From positions 1 through 15,749 of the forward strand of contig JAPPDO010000252.1 in assembly GCA_028821635.1 (NCBI GenBank): a stretch of 15,749 nucleotides of DNA, written 5' to 3'. Source of the DNA: Ekhidna sp. Its GTDB lineage: Bacteria > Bacteroidota > Bacteroidia > Cytophagales > Cyclobacteriaceae. Below the pieces are notes generated by a model, which did no database searches, was not told the DNA's origin, and saw nothing but the letters and a program-made list of their open reading frames with translations. The stretch's first letter is position 1. Each line of letters opens with the position of its first letter. The position numbers were made by a program, and so were the translations under genes. Shown here piece by piece: positions 14,293 through 15,749 of the stretch.

Positions 14293-14756
14293 GTCAAAGG
14301 ATTTTTCTCGTAGGGCTGCCCGGAGCCGGCAAGACGACCCTTGGAATAGCATTAGCCAGCCACTTAGGGATACGATTCGTTGACCTTGATGCAGAAATAG
14401 AGAAACGGGCTAAGCAATCCATTCGGTCCATCTTCTCGGAGAAAGGTGAAACGCATTTCCGTCAACTCGAAAGACTGTCTCTGAATCATGTCATTAAGGC
14501 ATTATCAACATTTGTAATGGCAACGGGAGGCGGCACACCTTGTTTTTTTGACAACATGGAAGTAATGAAGTCTGTGGGGACGACTGTCTTCATTAATACC
14601 CCGATTGATGCGATCAAAAAGCGACTACAGCAAGATACGGTTCGCCCCGTCATGCAGACAGATACTTTAGAGGATTTGCATGAGAAGAGGGTAAGTTGGT
14701 ACTTACGGGCAGATGAGAAAGTTACCACACTCAGGGAACTTACCGAGCTATTCTAA
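14289..14756 (+). CDS. aroK: Shikimate kinase
   Basis: This cytosolic P-loop kinase phosphorylates shikimate to shikimate 3-phosphate, the fifth step toward chorismate (EC 2.7.1.71). At 155 aa it is slightly shorter than the usual 165-175, but all signature motifs are present: GLPGAGKTT (9-17), VDLD with Asp32/Asp34 (metal and shikimate), FRQLE with Arg58, ATGGGTP with the GGG shikimate loop (80-82), RPVM with Arg119 in the lid, and YLRADEKV with Arg140. The start is GTG at 14289, overlapping the upstream stop as GTGA. No ATG fits before the P-loop. It ends tail to tail with the outer-membrane protein gene, the two stop codons overlapping (TAA 14754-14756 against TAG 14755-14753), so no terminator fits between them. 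Confidence 0.95.
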   Translation: MSQRIFLVGLPGAGKTTLGIALASHLGIRFVDLDAEIEKRAKQSIRSIFSEKGETHFRQLERLSLNHVIKALSTFVMATGGGTPCFFDNMEVMKSVGTTVFINTPIDAIKKRLQQDTVRPVMQTDTLEDLHEKRVSWYLRADEKVTTLRELTELF

Positions 14757-15749
14757 AAATTCAGTCCAAAAGTAGCAGTGACCATGATGTTTCTGATGTC
14801 AGAAATGGCGACAGGTTGAAAATCACCGTCAATAAAATACGGAGAATAACCAATTGTCCTCTCGCTATTTACAATGCCAAAATCAAGAAAATAATCCGTT
14901 GTCCGATAGCCGGCTCCAAAAGTGAGATGGGTTGTCTCGTTTAGGTTTGAATTTTCGTATGGACTTGGTAAAACCGAATATCCGGCCCGCAGCATGAAAT
15001 GCTGCATCCGATACTCTCCTCCTACCCTGATGTTCATCACTGATCTGTAAAATTCACTGATAGCCAGGTTATCTTCCGAGACCGAAAAGTCATTTGAGTT
15101 TAAAGTAGCATTGGTATAATCAACGAACTCCACATTACCTGTCAGAAATCCGCTTTTGCCAACGAATAGTGCTGTGCCCACGCCTAATTTAGATGGCGAT
15201 CGGAGGTTGAAGTCAGCCACAAACAATGTACTTTGATATGGATCAATCGCACTTAAATCATCTCCTTCAGGACTTTTTGTGCCACTCAACCAGTTAGCGT
15301 CCAAATCAATATAAGACTCTTCCTCAAAAGACAGAAAACTCCGAGAGGTGTAAGAAACACCTACCGTCATAAAGCTTACCGGTCGTGCAATGACACCCAC
15401 ATTAAAATTGACCCCCGCCCCTCTAATATCTAAATCCTCAACGAGCGTAAAACTACCCAGTCTTGGATCCGGGCCGGTTGAGTTCCCATTATTATCAAAA
15501 GTTGCAAAGTCAAATTCATTGTAAACTTTTCTTTGGCGATAATTTAAAAACTGCAATCCCATACCTCCACCGAAATAGAATAGATCATCATAGTTACCTC
15601 CCCATGCGATATTCATTTGATAATGCGAACCTTCTTCCCGGATGGTTTCGCTTTGAATAGGGAATCCGTCATAGTCAGTAAAATATCCAAGTATGCTTTC
15701 TCCCTCATCAATATCAGGAGAAATGAGATATTGATCAAAAGCAGCAAAA
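14753..15749 (-). CDS. OmpP1/FadL-like outer-membrane protein, 5' end outside window
   Basis: The frame is open from the TAG at 14753-14755 to the window edge, giving 332 codons, so the N-terminus and signal peptide lie outside. An internal ATG at 15616 is not the start, because the frame continues upstream with coherent text (YFTDYDGFPIQSETIREE). The protein is a row of alternating beta strands: GGGMGLQFLNYRQRKVYNEF, TVGVSYTSRSFLSF, SKLGVGTALFVGKSGFLTGN, YRMQHFMLRAGYSV and a last strand NIMVTATFGLNF ending in Phe, the usual C-terminal residue of outer-membrane barrels. The pattern best fits OmpP1/FadL (TodX) hydrophobic-compound transporters, common in Bacteroidota. Fatty acid or hydrocarbon uptake is a family inference, and a structural barrel of another family is possible. 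Confidence 0.8.
   Translation of the reverse strand, partial: FAAFDQYLISPDIDEGESILGYFTDYDGFPIQSETIREEGSHYQMNIAWGGNYDDLFYFGGGMGLQFLNYRQRKVYNEFDFATFDNNGNSTGPDPRLGSFTLVEDLDIRGAGVNFNVGVIARPVSFMTVGVSYTSRSFLSFEEESYIDLDANWLSGTKSPEGDDLSAIDPYQSTLFVADFNLRSPSKLGVGTALFVGKSGFLTGNVEFVDYTNATLNSNDFSVSEDNLAISEFYRSVMNIRVGGEYRMQHFMLRAGYSVLPSPYENSNLNETTHLTFGAGYRTTDYFLDFGIVNSERTIGYSPYFIDGDFQPVAISDIRNIMVTATFGLNF

Overview
The window looks like a chromosomal segment of a Bacteroidota bacterium. The best support is a protein ending in a type IX secretion (T9SS) C-terminal sorting domain, the folP-cdaA pair, a DUF1599 gene followed by a BT_3928-like DoxX gene, TAnnTTTG promoter-like boxes and weak Shine-Dalgarno sequences. 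I favour a Cytophagales-like lineage, but the order cannot be fixed from this sequence.

Layout. 1-565: an eroded edge with a GC-rich start, the tail of an XRE-type helix-turn-helix gene and a possible lipoprotein remnant. 566-3784: two intact metabolic genes on the + strand, a sodium:solute symporter and the ATP-dependent PEP carboxykinase pckA. 3785-5103: a scrapyard holding a 21-bp-period repeat, an orphan T9SS sorting-domain remnant, a truncated IS5-like transposase and a strong hairpin terminator. 5104-8988 (- strand): a GC-rich secreted multidomain protein made of Calx-beta-like, fibronectin III and cadherin-like modules with a T9SS tail. 9313-10814: a restriction-modification locus with a DNA methyltransferase broken by two frameshifts beside an open PD-(D/E)xK-type endonuclease. 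10937-12627 (- strand): folP and the diadenylate cyclase gene cdaA, overlapping by 4 bp. 12659-14756 (+ strand): DUF1599, a BT_3928-like membrane protein and shikimate kinase, each overlapping the next by 4 bp. 14753 to the end (- strand): the 3' part of an OmpP1/FadL-like outer-membrane protein.

How the genes work together. pckA opens gluconeogenesis, and the symporter beside it may import a substrate, though this link is only positional. folP (folate) and aroK (aromatic acids, including the folate precursor chorismate) sit in two divergent compact operons that also hold c-di-AMP synthesis and a membrane protein of unknown role. These look like core genome. The accessory part is 3785-10895. 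Its most notable features are the open restriction enzyme beside a broken cognate-type methylase, and the inverted pair of related T9SS tails flanking an IS remnant. I found no complete new defence or mobile system, and saw no tRNA, rRNA or CRISPR array.
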